A stretch of 64,000 bases of DNA from an uncultured Sutterella sp. (GTDB taxonomy: Bacteria > Pseudomonadota > Gammaproteobacteria > Burkholderiales > Burkholderiaceae_F): contig CAJLHF010000001.1 of assembly GCA_905206365.1 (NCBI GenBank), forward strand, positions 124,001 through 188,000, written 5' to 3'. The position numbers were made by a program, and so were the translations under genes. Position 1 is the stretch's first letter; each line of letters opens with the position of its first letter. This document shows positions 43,808 to 55,761 of the stretch, one piece after another. Under the pieces are notes generated by a model, which was not told the origin of the DNA, searched no databases, and was given only the letters and a program-made list of their open reading frames with translations.

Positions 43808-44485
43808 TCAGGGCTTCACGCCGTGAGCGCCCGCTTCCTGCCAGCGATCGAGCTCGGCTGCGGGAACACCTTCCACGTAGACGGGTAGCAACGCTTCGCC
43901 CCCGCGCACGCAGTCTTCAAACGCCGCCTTCGGCACGATCACGAAGTCGAAGTCCATGGCGCGGGCCTTCATCACGTCGTCGAACGTTTCGACACGGGCG
44001 CCCACATAGCGGGCGCCCCGGTCGCGAACGACCGTCGCGCGGAGTGCCGCGGTCGAAAGCACCGTCTGGTCGGCGCGCTCTTCAAAGACGTCGGGCAGTT
44101 CCGCACGGGCCACGATCGCGAGATCCACGGGCAACAGGAGCCCTGGCGTACGTTCGTCGGCCGAGAAGTAGCCGAATTCCTGGCCTTCCTTGGCGACGGG
44201 CTCGCCCGTGAAGTCCTTCGAGCGACGGAAGTGCAGACGCACGTGCGCGTGTTCGTAGCGGTGTTCCGTAACAAACCACGGCACGGAGCGGCGCAACGTG
44301 ATCCCGAGCTCTTCGTCGAGTTCGCGCTTCAGAGCGTCGTGCACGGTTTCGCCCGGCTCCATTTTGCCGCCCGGGAATTCCCAGTAGCCGGCATAGGGCT
44401 TGCCCTGCGGGCGGGAACCGAGCAACATCCGGCCGTCTTCACGAATCAGAACGCCGACGGCCACGTCGACGACGGGTTGAGTCAT
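43808..44485 (-). CDS. mutT: Nudix hydrolase (MutT type) with a ThiE-like C-terminal part
   Basis: A 225-residue protein. The Nudix domain (about 1-130) has the box GGKMEPGETVHDALKRELDEELG, whose Glu residues bind metal for 8-oxo-dGTP cleavage. The second part (about 135-225) resembles a shortened thiamine-phosphate-synthase (ThiE) barrel, with VGARVETFDDVMKARAMDFDFVIV and the terminal AGAHGVKP. Such fusions occur in proteobacterial MutT proteins. An AAGGAGA site 8 bases before ATG 44485 sets the start. It lies downstream of secA and an unknown gene. Confidence 0.9.
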   Translation of the reverse strand: MTQPVVDVAVGVLIREDGRMLLGSRPQGKPYAGYWEFPGGKMEPGETVHDALKRELDEELGITLRRSVPWFVTEHRYEHAHVRLHFRRSKDFTGEPVAKEGQEFGYFSADERTPGLLLPVDLAIVARAELPDVFEERADQTVLSTAALRATVVRDRGARYVGARVETFDDVMKARAMDFDFVIVPKAAFEDCVRGGEALLPVYVEGVPAAELDRWQEAGAHGVKP

Positions 44486-44561
44486 GGGGTGTCTCCTTGA
44501 GGGTTGCGACAACTGTTCATCTTACCCCGCCCGCGAAGGAATGAATGTCCTTTCCGAAACG

Positions 44562-45761
44562 TCAGATCGGCAGGGGCGCTGCCACCGACGCGCGGCCCCG
44601 TCCGAAAGAAACGACGATGCGCGTCGGGAGCTCGGGGGATTCGGTCTCTCCCCCTTCAAAACGCACCGTAAGCCTCGATCGCTCGACTCCTTCGGAAACG
44701 CGCAACGAAAGCGCCGCTCGAAAGAGCCGCTCCCAGTCGGAAGGGCGGCCGATCGTTCCTGAGGTCGTCCGGGTACGCCCCGCCGCCGCGGCTGCGGGCC
44801 AGAGGTTCTCCAGAAGTTCGTAGGCTTCCTCAGGCATTTCCGCCCCCTCGACCGTAAGCATAGTGCATAGCCCCCGCGTGAGCGCGCGACGCCGCAGGGC
44901 GTCCTCGAGAAGACTCGTAAGGCCCGCCAGAATCGGCTCGACGCGCGGGTCGTCCCAGCGCCCGACGGGCGGCTGCGAAGCGCTCCCGCCAAGTTCTCCT
45001 TCGCCCGACGCCGTGATCACAAGAAGATCCCCGGCTGTACCCGCAGGATAAAGTCCCGCCCAAAGTTTCGGGGCAAGCGCTTCCGAAAAGACTTCCAAGA
45101 CGCTTCGGCGTACGGGAAGGCCCACGTGGAGACCCAGTACCGACGCCCGTGCGAAGCCGACCGCGGGCGGCGTCTCCCAGAGGGAAAGTTCCGTCGCCCC
45201 TTCGGGCATGCGAAAGGGCATACGCCGCAGAGGACCGAAGGGAGGCTCCGCCCTTCCGCCCCCAAGCGTTGCAACTTCCCTCAGGGCGCTTGCGGCTCCG
45301 ATGAGCGCCCCCGCTTCAAGGGTCTTGCCGAGCGGACCGCCCGATCCCCAGAGGAAGTCGCGCCGTGCGAGGCCGAGTCGCCGCTCCCATTCGAACTCGA
45401 GAGCTTCCGCCACGCTCGTCGACGCTGCCCCGAGCCCTTCAGCGGCCGCCTCGGGCGTGACGATCACCGCCCGAAAGTCGATGCCGTCCCCGTTCGCACG
45501 GCGTTGCGCTAGCTTGAGCACCCGCCCGTCGAGTCCGAACCCTCCGCGAAGAGCGAAGACGCCCGTCCCCGACGCGGGGAGCACCATCAGCGCGAGGCGC
45601 CCTTCGGGATCGGAAAACCAGAGAGGATCGGAGGCGGCCGACGCCGCCCGCACGAAGGGGTTTTCCGAGCGCTCCCGCAGGTCGATCGGGGCCTTGCCCG
45701 GTTCGGCCGGATCGGTCGCCACGGACGCACTTCGGTTCTTACGCGAAAAAGGATTCCACAT
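44562..45761 (-). CDS. Hypothetical protein, 399 residues, between secA and mutT
   Basis: I do not recognise this protein. It starts MWNPFSRKNRS, has no membrane helix or signal peptide, and is rich in Ala, Gly, Leu and Arg. It has alternating hydrophobic strands and an FEGGETESPELP region near the end; no catalytic motif is plain. Other beta-proteobacteria carry argJ or an ATPase gene here; this protein matches neither. Codon use is like its neighbours. It is about 76 bases before mutT and 146 after secA, past a terminator. Two in-frame regions upstream are less likely to be translated. Confidence 0.6.
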   Translation of the reverse strand: MWNPFSRKNRSASVATDPAEPGKAPIDLRERSENPFVRAASAASDPLWFSDPEGRLALMVLPASGTGVFALRGGFGLDGRVLKLAQRRANGDGIDFRAVIVTPEAAAEGLGAASTSVAEALEFEWERRLGLARRDFLWGSGGPLGKTLEAGALIGAASALREVATLGGGRAEPPFGPLRRMPFRMPEGATELSLWETPPAVGFARASVLGLHVGLPVRRSVLEVFSEALAPKLWAGLYPAGTAGDLLVITASGEGELGGSASQPPVGRWDDPRVEPILAGLTSLLEDALRRRALTRGLCTMLTVEGAEMPEEAYELLENLWPAAAAAGRTRTTSGTIGRPSDWERLFRAALSLRVSEGVERSRLTVRFEGGETESPELPTRIVVSFGRGRASVAAPLPI

Positions 45762-45818
45762 ACGAATGTTCGACTCCTTGCGGTTTCGGGGCGGCGGCCG
45801 AGACTGCATCCTCCGGAC

Positions 45819-45857
45819 GAAAAAAACGCCCGGAAGTCTTCGAACCGTCGGGCGTTT
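45819..45857 (-). terminator. Terminator after secA (minus strand)
   Basis: CGCCCG/CGGGCG arms with a longer imperfect stem are followed on the minus strand by seven T. It lies between secA and the unknown gene. Confidence 0.75.
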
Positions 45858-45907
45858 CTCGTGCATGCGGAGCCGAGCAAGCTCGGCTCCCGCGCCAGGG
45901 GGACCGA

Positions 45908-48640
<2,733 letters not shown>

Positions 48641-48841
48641 GGCTTCTACGGTTCTGAGCGGCCCCTCGTCCCGTCGAGTTCGAGACGCGGGGAAGTCCTC
48701 CGTGCGGGCCGAACGCGGTCCGCGCACTGCTTAAGATGGGTTGGACGACGTCCCTCGGGTACACTTGCACATCCTGGCAAAGCACCCGCGGCTCGATACG
48801 CCCTCGTCCCGGCGCCCGCAGGCGCCGAGGGTAACTTGTCG

Positions 48842-48850
48842 ATTATCGCA
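48842..48850 (-). promoter_or_regulatory. Candidate extended -10 promoter for secA
   Basis: On the minus strand the sequence is TGCGATAAT (TG, one base, GATAAT, 5 of 6). No clear -35 was seen. A hairpin with CCTCG and GGCGCC arms lies between it and secA (about 48802-48832). Confidence 0.35.
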
Positions 48851-48900
48851 TAGTCTGTTGGTGCGGTTCTCAGGGCTTGCGCGCAGTTGGAGGAGAGATC

Positions 48901-49848
48901 GTGAGCAGGAATTTGAAGGATTTCACCCGCCGCAAAGGCTTCCGGTCCATGGATCGGCTCCTCTCGGAAGAGGACGGTACGGCACGCCTCATGTCGGACT
49001 TTCAAATCGCGCGCCGCGCGGGCGAAGTGATTCAGCCCGTCGTGAAGCCCTTCCGGCTCGTTCTCGACTTCTCCCAAGGGCACACGCGCTACGAAGATCA
49101 CACGCTCGTGTTGCTTGCACAAAACGCGGCACAGCTGAACCGCCTGCGACAGCTTGTTCCGCGCATGCTCGCGGCGCTCGCCGTCAAGGGCCTGCCCGTC
49201 ACCGACATCGACATTCGCATCGCCCCGCCCGCCGAGCCCGAACCCGAGCCGATTCCGCCCGCTCCGCCTCGCGAGCATTCGATTGCGGCCTCGGCGCGAT
49301 TGCGCGCGCGGCTTGAAGACTTTCACGATCCGGAACTGCGCGCAACGCTTGCACGCCTTGCGGACGCGATCGCCCCGCGCCCCGAAGAGCGCGCGGGTCA
49401 GTTGCGTTCGGAATTTGACGAAGCGGGCAACGACGCGCGGCGTCTCCTTGAGGCGCTCGCACGGCTTGAAGATCATCTCCCCGAAGCACCCGACCCTCGA
49501 CTCGTTCCGACGGAAGAGGACGCGCGGCTCAAGCCCGAACTCACGGGCGTGCGCGATCGGCTGCTCTCCAAACTCACGCGTCGCGTCGCGTTTGAAGACC
49601 GCCTCGGGCGCCTCCGGAAGCGCGCGGGCGACGAACTCCTTGCGGCCGAATCGGCGAGGTTTCAACTCGGGTTCGATGTCGAGGGCGAAGCAGGACTCGA
49701 GCCGGGACTCGGCTCGGGAACACCCGAGCCGTCCGAGGAAGACATCGCGCGCCTTGAGCACGACTATCTCGCGCTCAAGGCACGACTCTTCGACTTGCGA
49801 AGCGAAGTCGAAGCGCTCGAAAGCGCCCTCGACGCGTCCGCACATTAA
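48901..49848 (+). CDS. dciA: DciA-like protein (DUF721) with a long C-terminal extension
   Basis: A 315-residue protein. Residues about 5-105 match DUF721/DciA, the helicase-loader family that helps place DnaB on DNA: a basic FTRRKGFRSMDRLL start, then strands ending VTDIDIRIAPP. A Pro/Glu linker (about 108-122) leads to about 190 more residues that are Ala/Arg/Glu-rich and likely helical. Usual members are about 150-170 residues, so the extension is unusual. The GTG at 48901 has a GGAGGAGA site, so I choose it over a TTG 24 bases upstream. Its stop overlaps the lpxC stop by 4 bases, convergently. Confidence 0.8.
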   Translation: MSRNLKDFTRRKGFRSMDRLLSEEDGTARLMSDFQIARRAGEVIQPVVKPFRLVLDFSQGHTRYEDHTLVLLAQNAAQLNRLRQLVPRMLAALAVKGLPVTDIDIRIAPPAEPEPEPIPPAPPREHSIAASARLRARLEDFHDPELRATLARLADAIAPRPEERAGQLRSEFDEAGNDARRLLEALARLEDHLPEAPDPRLVPTEEDARLKPELTGVRDRLLSKLTRRVAFEDRLGRLRKRAGDELLAAESARFQLGFDVEGEAGLEPGLGSGTPEPSEEDIARLEHDYLALKARLFDLRSEVEALESALDASAH

Positions 49849-50771
49849 CGGCGGGCGGATTTCGCCTTCTGAAGCCAGAAATCGACCGGGCAGTCCTTGT
49901 CGTTTTCAAAGACCACTTCCGTCCAGCACTCGGGCTTTTTGAGGAGTTCGCGCAAAAGGAGGTTGTTGAGAGCGTGCCCCGACTTGTGGGCGCGGTAGTG
50001 CGCGAGGAGCGGCCGCCCGAGCACGTAGAGGTCCCCCATGGCATCGAGGATCTTGTGCTTCACAAATTCGTCTCCTTCTCGCAAACCCTCGGGGTTGAGA
50101 ATGCGGTACTCGTCCATGACGATCGCGTTGCCGAGCGATCCGCCTTGAGCGAGCCCGAGACGGCGCAACATTTCCACGTCCTGCACGAAGCCGAACGTGC
50201 GGTTGCGCGCCACCGCCTGCTCGTAGGTCGTCTTCGAAAAGTCAACCTCCGAAAACTGCTCCGTCGCGTCGATCGCGGGATGACCGAACGCGATCGAGAA
50301 AGAGAGCTTGTAGCCCATATGAGGCTCCAGACGCGCCCACTTGTCGCCTTCGCGCACTTCGACGGGAGCGAGCACCTTCACGAACTTCTTCGGAGCGTCT
50401 TGTTCGACAATGCCCGCCGAATGGAGCAGGAAGACGAAACTTGCGCCCGAACCGTCCATGATCGGAATTTCGGGGGCGGTGACTTCAATCACGCAGTTGT
50501 CGACCCCGAGACCGCTCAGGGCGCTCATCAGGTGTTCGATCGTCGAAACGGCCGTCGACCCGATGTTGACGGTGGTCGCCATGCGGGTGTCGTTCACGTT
50601 GAGGGGTTCCGCGGGAATATCGACGGGCGGATCGATGTCAGTGCGGCGGTAGACGATCCCCGTGTCGGGTGCCGCCGGGAGAAGCCGCAACTTCACCTTG
50701 CGGCCCGAATGAAGCCCGATGCCGACGGTTTCGACGGCTTCGCCCAAGGTGCGTTGCTTGAAGTAGGTCAT
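49845..50771 (-). CDS. lpxC: UDP-3-O-acyl-N-acetylglucosamine deacetylase
   Basis: A 308-residue zinc enzyme for the first committed step of lipid A. It begins MTYFKQRTLGEAVETVGIGLHSG. Zinc ligands are H80 in STIEHLMSAL and the His and Asp of HKILDAMGDLY. Length is normal. It is last gene of the dcw run, 194 bases after ftsZ, and converges on dciA with a 4-base overlap. FtsH-mediated turnover of LpxC through its C terminus is known in E. coli; the tail here ends in basic residues. Confidence 0.97.
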   Translation of the reverse strand: MTYFKQRTLGEAVETVGIGLHSGRKVKLRLLPAAPDTGIVYRRTDIDPPVDIPAEPLNVNDTRMATTVNIGSTAVSTIEHLMSALSGLGVDNCVIEVTAPEIPIMDGSGASFVFLLHSAGIVEQDAPKKFVKVLAPVEVREGDKWARLEPHMGYKLSFSIAFGHPAIDATEQFSEVDFSKTTYEQAVARNRTFGFVQDVEMLRRLGLAQGGSLGNAIVMDEYRILNPEGLREGDEFVKHKILDAMGDLYVLGRPLLAHYRAHKSGHALNNLLLRELLKKPECWTEVVFENDKDCPVDFWLQKAKSARR

Positions 50772-50965
50772 GACTCGCTCCCGAGCCGTCGCTCGTTCGA
50801 CGAAGGACGGCGATGCGTTGGAATTTCCGGTGGTTTCTTCAAAGAAAGGGCGGCCCGCCCGTTCGGGCGCAAGCCGCCTTTGCGTTGCGGCAGGCCTTCT
50901 TCCTCCGGATCGAAGTACGAAAGCGTGCCGCGCGAAGCGTTCGGGCCGGGCCCGAACGGGCTTCT

Positions 50966-52222
50966 TCAGTTGTTGCCCGAGCGCAGGTAGCTCGGAATCG
51001 TGTAGCCGAACGAGAACGGATTCGCGTTCGAGCCCGACTGCTGACTCGTCGGTTGGCCGGGCTGAGGCGCGGCGGGCTGGGGCGTCGAGGGCGTCGAAAC
51101 GGAAGGCGCGATCCCCGGAGCCGCGGACTGCGGCTCGGCAAAGTTCTTCACGGAGAAGTCGTTCGGTGCAACGGCGGGAGCGCTCGGTGCCGAGATCTTG
51201 CCGGGAAACACATCGAGCACGTCCGAGGGAGCGACCGTTTCCGGGCCGGAGCCGGTTTCGGCTTCGAACGGACGATCAAGCCCTGTTGCCACCACCGTGA
51301 CGCGCACTTCATCGCCCATTTCTTCCGAGAGAGCCGAGCCGAAGATCACCGTCGCCTGCTTGTGAACGAAGGTATTCAAAACGCCCATGGCTTCGCGGAT
51401 TTCCGCGAGCGTGAGCGAGTCGTTGCCCGTGAAGTAGACGAGCATGCCGCGGGCGCCCTGCAGGTTGGCACCCTCAAGCAACGGACAGGCAATCGCCTTT
51501 TCGGCGGCGACGCGGGCGCGGTCCGGACCCGACGCGGTCGCGAGACCGATGATCGCCGTGCCGCGTTCGCTCATCACCGTCTTGATGTCTTCGAAGTCGA
51601 CGTTGATCGTACCCGGCGTGTGGATGATTTCCGCAATACCGACGCAGGCCTTGTAGAGCACTTCGTTGCTCGTCTCGAAGCACTCCTTCATCGTCGCGTT
51701 GGGCGGGCATTCCTCTTCGAGCTTCTCGTTGAGGATGACGATCATCGAGTCGACCTTGTCCTTGAGGTTCTCGATGCCGAGCTCGGCCGTACGCATGCGG
51801 CGGGCGCCTTCGAAGCTGAAGGGCTTCGTGACGACAGCCACCGTGAGGATGCCCATTTCCTTGGCGATCTCGGCGATGACGGGAGCCGCACCCGTACCGG
51901 TGCCGCCGCCCATGCCGGCCGTGATGAAGAGCAGGTGAGCGCCGCGGATCGCTTCAGCCACCTGTTCGCGCTTTTCCTGCGCGGCGGCGGCGCCCACTTC
52001 GGGACGCGCGCCCGCGCCGAGCCCGGTGCTGCCGAGCTGGATGTTCACGTGAGCCTTCGAGCGCTGAAGGGCCTGGTGGTCGGTATTGGCCGCAATGAAC
52101 TCAATACCCTTGGCGCCGTGCGCAATCATGTGTTCGACGGCATTGCCGCCGCCACCGCCGACGCCGATCACCTTGATCACGGTGTTCAGCGGATCAATCT
52201 CCTGCAGGATTTCAAAAGGCAT
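50966..52222 (-). CDS. ftsZ: Cell division GTPase FtsZ
   Basis: A 418-residue tubulin-like protein that forms the Z ring. The GTP site GVGGGGGNAVEHM is near 21-33 and the signature GGGTGTGAAP near 108-117. The linker (about 325-400) is Ala/Pro/Gln-rich. The tail ends GYTIPSYLRSGNN, the FtsA/ZipA-binding peptide. AGAGGTCG precedes the ATG. It is 142 bases after ftsA. Confidence 0.97.
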   Translation of the reverse strand: MPFEILQEIDPLNTVIKVIGVGGGGGNAVEHMIAHGAKGIEFIAANTDHQALQRSKAHVNIQLGSTGLGAGARPEVGAAAAQEKREQVAEAIRGAHLLFITAGMGGGTGTGAAPVIAEIAKEMGILTVAVVTKPFSFEGARRMRTAELGIENLKDKVDSMIVILNEKLEEECPPNATMKECFETSNEVLYKACVGIAEIIHTPGTINVDFEDIKTVMSERGTAIIGLATASGPDRARVAAEKAIACPLLEGANLQGARGMLVYFTGNDSLTLAEIREAMGVLNTFVHKQATVIFGSALSEEMGDEVRVTVVATGLDRPFEAETGSGPETVAPSDVLDVFPGKISAPSAPAVAPNDFSVKNFAEPQSAAPGIAPSVSTPSTPQPAAPQPGQPTSQQSGSNANPFSFGYTIPSYLRSGNN

Positions 52223-52364
52223 CGTCGACCTCTTTTATTCAGAATTTTGAAATTATCGCCTAGATGAGCGAATTCCGCACGCCCCGCGCACTCTTTTCGG
52301 CTGAGCGTTCGGTAGGTTTTTTGTTACGGTTTTCAGCGAACCTTCGGCCTCGAATCGGGTGATG

Positions 52365-53588
52365 TCAATAGTCTCCCACGAAGACGTTTCTCAGTCGACC
52401 GAAAAAATTCGGCAAGGGCTTTTTGCCGTAAGAAGCGGTGTCGCTCAAATCGCCCATTTCGGCACATCGAATGAGCCCCATCGCCACCGTCGCATCGGGT
52501 TGCAAAAGGACGGGCGTATCGCCCTCGATGAATTGCGGGCAACCGATACGAACGCGTTTCCCGAGCATGCGACCCGCGGCGACGTCGATCCCTCTGAGGC
52601 TCGCGCCGCCCCCCGTCAAAACGACGAGTTCGATCGAATCGAAGACTTTCGCCTCGATGAGCGTGCGGCGATAGAGTTCGAAAAACTCCTTGACGCGCGC
52701 CTGAAGAGTCTTCGCGACGAGTTCGCGAAGATAGGGGCGTGGACGCTTGCCCGCCTGAACGATTTCGCCCGGGAGTACCCGATCGGGGTCGCACGTACCC
52801 GCCGACACCTTGAGCGCCTCGGCCTCGTCGAGTTCGACCCCGAGCACCATGGCAATATCGCGCGTGAAGTATTCCGCCCCCCACGGGCGCACGTTCGAAA
52901 ACGCGATGACCCCTTCGCGAAAAACCGCCATCGACGTGGTTTCCGCGCCGATGTCGATCACGGCGGCGCCGCACGTTTTTTCCGTTTCGGTAAGCGTAGC
53001 CTGCGCGGCCGCCCAGGCGTGCGGCTCGTAGTCGACGAGCTCCAGACCCGAGCGTTGCATGCAGCGCTTGAGATTTTCCGCGTTCGACGCGGACCCGTAG
53101 ACCGCATGCACGAGCGCTTCGAGTTTCGACCCCGTAAGGCCCACGGGGCTTCGCGGCGCAATGACGTCGCCCACGCGGTAGCCCTGGGGAATCAACTTCA
53201 CGAGGTCTCGCCCCTGACCCTGTTGGATCGCGTTCTGTCGGGCGTTCACCTCCGCGAGCGTCACGTCTTCCTGGCGCACTTCGCGGCTGCGCGGCACGGC
53301 CGCGCCCGTACAGTTGTAGCTCACCTGCGTCTGACCGCCGATCGAGCCCCAGACGCGGTCGATTTTCACGCCGGAGGTGTACTGCGCTTCGGAGACCGCC
53401 TTGCGAATCGAATGAACGGCCTCTTCGACATCGATCACCGTTCCCTGACGAATGCCCTGCGAGCGCACGTTGCCGATCCCGAGCACGCGGTGAAATCCCT
53501 TGTCGTCGCCCGGACGGGCGACGACGCAGAGCACCTTGCTCGATCCCACGTCGAGACTCACGATCACGTCGTTCGAATTGGTCGTCAT
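52365..53588 (-). CDS. ftsA: Cell division protein FtsA
   Basis: A 407-residue actin-like protein that ties FtsZ to the membrane. SLDVGSSKVLCVVA is the first phosphate motif, VIDIGAETTSMAVF the second, and VVLTGGGASLRGI the adenosine motif. The C terminus FFGRLRNVFVGDY is an amphipathic membrane-targeting helix. ATG 53588 is chosen; the upstream 23 codons are not family-like. Confidence 0.96.
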   Translation of the reverse strand: MTTNSNDVIVSLDVGSSKVLCVVARPGDDKGFHRVLGIGNVRSQGIRQGTVIDVEEAVHSIRKAVSEAQYTSGVKIDRVWGSIGGQTQVSYNCTGAAVPRSREVRQEDVTLAEVNARQNAIQQGQGRDLVKLIPQGYRVGDVIAPRSPVGLTGSKLEALVHAVYGSASNAENLKRCMQRSGLELVDYEPHAWAAAQATLTETEKTCGAAVIDIGAETTSMAVFREGVIAFSNVRPWGAEYFTRDIAMVLGVELDEAEALKVSAGTCDPDRVLPGEIVQAGKRPRPYLRELVAKTLQARVKEFFELYRRTLIEAKVFDSIELVVLTGGGASLRGIDVAAGRMLGKRVRIGCPQFIEGDTPVLLQPDATVAMGLIRCAEMGDLSDTASYGKKPLPNFFGRLRNVFVGDY

Positions 53589-53666
53589 GAAGTTTGGAAT
53601 GTTGGAAATGCAGTCGTTCGAAGTCGGACGCGCCGAAACGGTTCGTCGCGACAACATTGTGTCACA

Positions 53667-54779
53667 TTAACCGGCCGAAAGCGTTGCAGGCGCTGGGTTC
53701 GAGGGAGATGCGTCGTCGCCGAGGGGAGCGCGCTCGAGGTTTTCCACGGTGCCCGCATCGTCTCCGGAATCGTCCGCCGAATCCTCGGGCGGCACCTCCG
53801 CGACGGGCGGCTCGACCGCGGCCGCGCGCCGCTCGGCCACTTCCTTGAAGTGCTTGCGCACGGCCGCCGCATCGGGGATACCGGCCGCGAAAGCACCCGG
53901 ATACCGGGCGTCGATCGACGAGGGCGGCCCCTTCATGAGTTTCACCACCTGCGGGTACGAATCGACGACATCCTGCAGTCGTACTTCGACGGAACGGTTC
54001 GGATCGTCGCGTCCGAGCTCGACCCGCGTGGGCGGCATCCAGTCGTTTTGCATGACGATCGACCAGCTTTCGCGGTCCGAATACTGGATGTCCGAAATCT
54101 GCGCGGGGATCGCGCCGACGATCTCGCGAAAGCGTTGATAGTTCCGCGCGATCCGCTCGATCTGAACGGCCGAGCCGTAAAAGTAGGGCAACGTCGCGCC
54201 GTCCGTCTGCTCCTCGGGATTGGCCGAAAAGAGAACGCCTTCCGTACTCACGAGGCGCCCGTCTTCGTAGAGCGCCATCGCGCGGTGTACCTCGACGTCG
54301 ATGCGAAGCCCCGAGGGCCAGATGCGGCGTACGGTCGCGCGCTTCACCCAGGGAACGGTTTCGGCCGCGCGACGCACCGCTTCCAGGTCCGCCGTGAAAA
54401 AGTTCCCGCTCAGCACGGGCTCGATCGCCGAGCGCATCCGATCGACGGGCACCTTTTGCGCGTCGCCCGCGAGCTCGAGTTCCGTCAACCGGAAGGCGTC
54501 GAGCTCTCGAACGGCCTTGCCCGCCCACTCGTAGGAAAGCACGGCCACGGTCCCGAGACCGAGCACGATCGCACCGAGCGCGAAGCGCCCCACCCAACGC
54601 CATCGGGCGGCACGACGCTCGTTCGTCGTCTCCGTTCCCTCGTCACCGGGATGCTCCTCGATCTCGTCGTCGACGGGAATCTGAGAAAGGGCCTTCGATT
54701 CTTCGGCGTTCGTCTCGTCCTGCGGCACGGTTCTCTCTGCGGGCGGGTTGTACGAATGGGCGGGGGGCGACTCGATCAC
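53667..54779 (-). CDS. ftsQ: Cell division protein FtsQ
   Basis: A 370-residue bitopic protein of the divisome. The cytosolic N part (1-63) is acidic, one membrane helix lies at about 66-86, and the periplasmic POTRA domain (about 95-165) precedes the beta domain. It is longer than E. coli FtsQ (276), mostly by the N part and a C-terminal Pro/Glu/Ala tail (about 325-370). The only plausible start is a GTG at 54779, three bases after the ddlB stop. Confidence 0.92.
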   Translation of the reverse strand: MIESPPAHSYNPPAERTVPQDETNAEESKALSQIPVDDEIEEHPGDEGTETTNERRAARWRWVGRFALGAIVLGLGTVAVLSYEWAGKAVRELDAFRLTELELAGDAQKVPVDRMRSAIEPVLSGNFFTADLEAVRRAAETVPWVKRATVRRIWPSGLRIDVEVHRAMALYEDGRLVSTEGVLFSANPEEQTDGATLPYFYGSAVQIERIARNYQRFREIVGAIPAQISDIQYSDRESWSIVMQNDWMPPTRVELGRDDPNRSVEVRLQDVVDSYPQVVKLMKGPPSSIDARYPGAFAAGIPDAAAVRKHFKEVAERRAAAVEPPVAEVPPEDSADDSGDDAGTVENLERAPLGDDASPSNPAPATLSAG

Positions 54780-54782
54780 GAT

Positions 54783-55727
54783 TTACGCATCGGTTCGGGC
54801 AAGCCCGAGCACCGTGAGGCAGAGCTCGGAGTAGTCCATCCCGACGGCGCGGGCGGCCATCGGCACGAGCGAGTGCGGCGTCATGCCGGGCGAAGTATTG
54901 ATTTCAAGGAGCGCAAACGACCCGTCGGGGCGCTGCATCACGTCGACGCGCGACCAGCCGCGGCAGCCGAGCACGGCAAAGGCCGCTTCGACCGTGCGCA
55001 TGAGTTCGGCCGCACGCACCTCGGGAAGGTTCGCCGGGCACTCGTAGCGCACGACGTCCGTGTAGTACTTGTTTTGGAAATCGTAACTCCCTTCGGGAGC
55101 GACGATTTCGATGACGGGAAGGGCCTTGCCGTCGAGCACCGCCACCGTGAATTCGCGACCGAGAATGTACTCTTCGACGAGCACGTCTTCGTCACCCGCG
55201 GCGGAGATTGCCGCGCGGAGCGCGTCGACCGTGAGATCTTCCTTGCGGATCTTCGTGACACCGATCGAGGAGCCGTCCTTGGCAGGCTTCACGACGAGAC
55301 CGGTGGCGCCGAGTTCGGCAATCGCCTTCTCAAGTGCCGCCGACTCGGCATCGGGGTGCAACAGTACGCCGCGCGGCACGGGAATCCCCGCCGCGCGCCA
55401 GATCGTCTTCGTGCGCTCCTTGTCGATCGCCGTCGCCGAGGCCGCCACGCCCGGGCCCGTATAGGGGATGCCGAGGTAATTGAGCACGCCCTGGATCGTG
55501 CCGTCTTCTCCGAGCTTGCCGTGCAGGGCAATGAATGCCCGATCGAAGCGACCCGCTTCGAGTTCGGCGAGGCTGCTCGTCTTCGGATCGAACACCGTGA
55601 CGTCGACGCCTCGGGACTTGAGCGCCTTCTCAACGCCCGCGCCCGACATGAGGGAGACTTCGCGCTCGGAGGAAACGCCCCCCATCAGGAGGACGACGCG
55701 CCCGAGCTGATTCGTTTCGTTCAACAT
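54783..55727 (-). CDS. ddlB: D-alanine:D-alanine ligase
   Basis: A 314-residue ATP-grasp enzyme. VLLMGGVSSEREVSLMSG near 12-29 opens the fold. KPAKDGSSIGVTKI binds ATP, EYILGREFTVAVLDG follows, and LLEINTSPGMTPHSLVP holds the metal-binding Glu and Asn. It lies between murC and ftsQ, the classical order. Confidence 0.96.
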   Translation of the reverse strand: MLNETNQLGRVVLLMGGVSSEREVSLMSGAGVEKALKSRGVDVTVFDPKTSSLAELEAGRFDRAFIALHGKLGEDGTIQGVLNYLGIPYTGPGVAASATAIDKERTKTIWRAAGIPVPRGVLLHPDAESAALEKAIAELGATGLVVKPAKDGSSIGVTKIRKEDLTVDALRAAISAAGDEDVLVEEYILGREFTVAVLDGKALPVIEIVAPEGSYDFQNKYYTDVVRYECPANLPEVRAAELMRTVEAAFAVLGCRGWSRVDVMQRPDGSFALLEINTSPGMTPHSLVPMAARAVGMDYSELCLTVLGLARTDA

Positions 55728-55761
55728 GAAAAATTTCTCCGTTGGTTGGTGGTGGTCGGGC

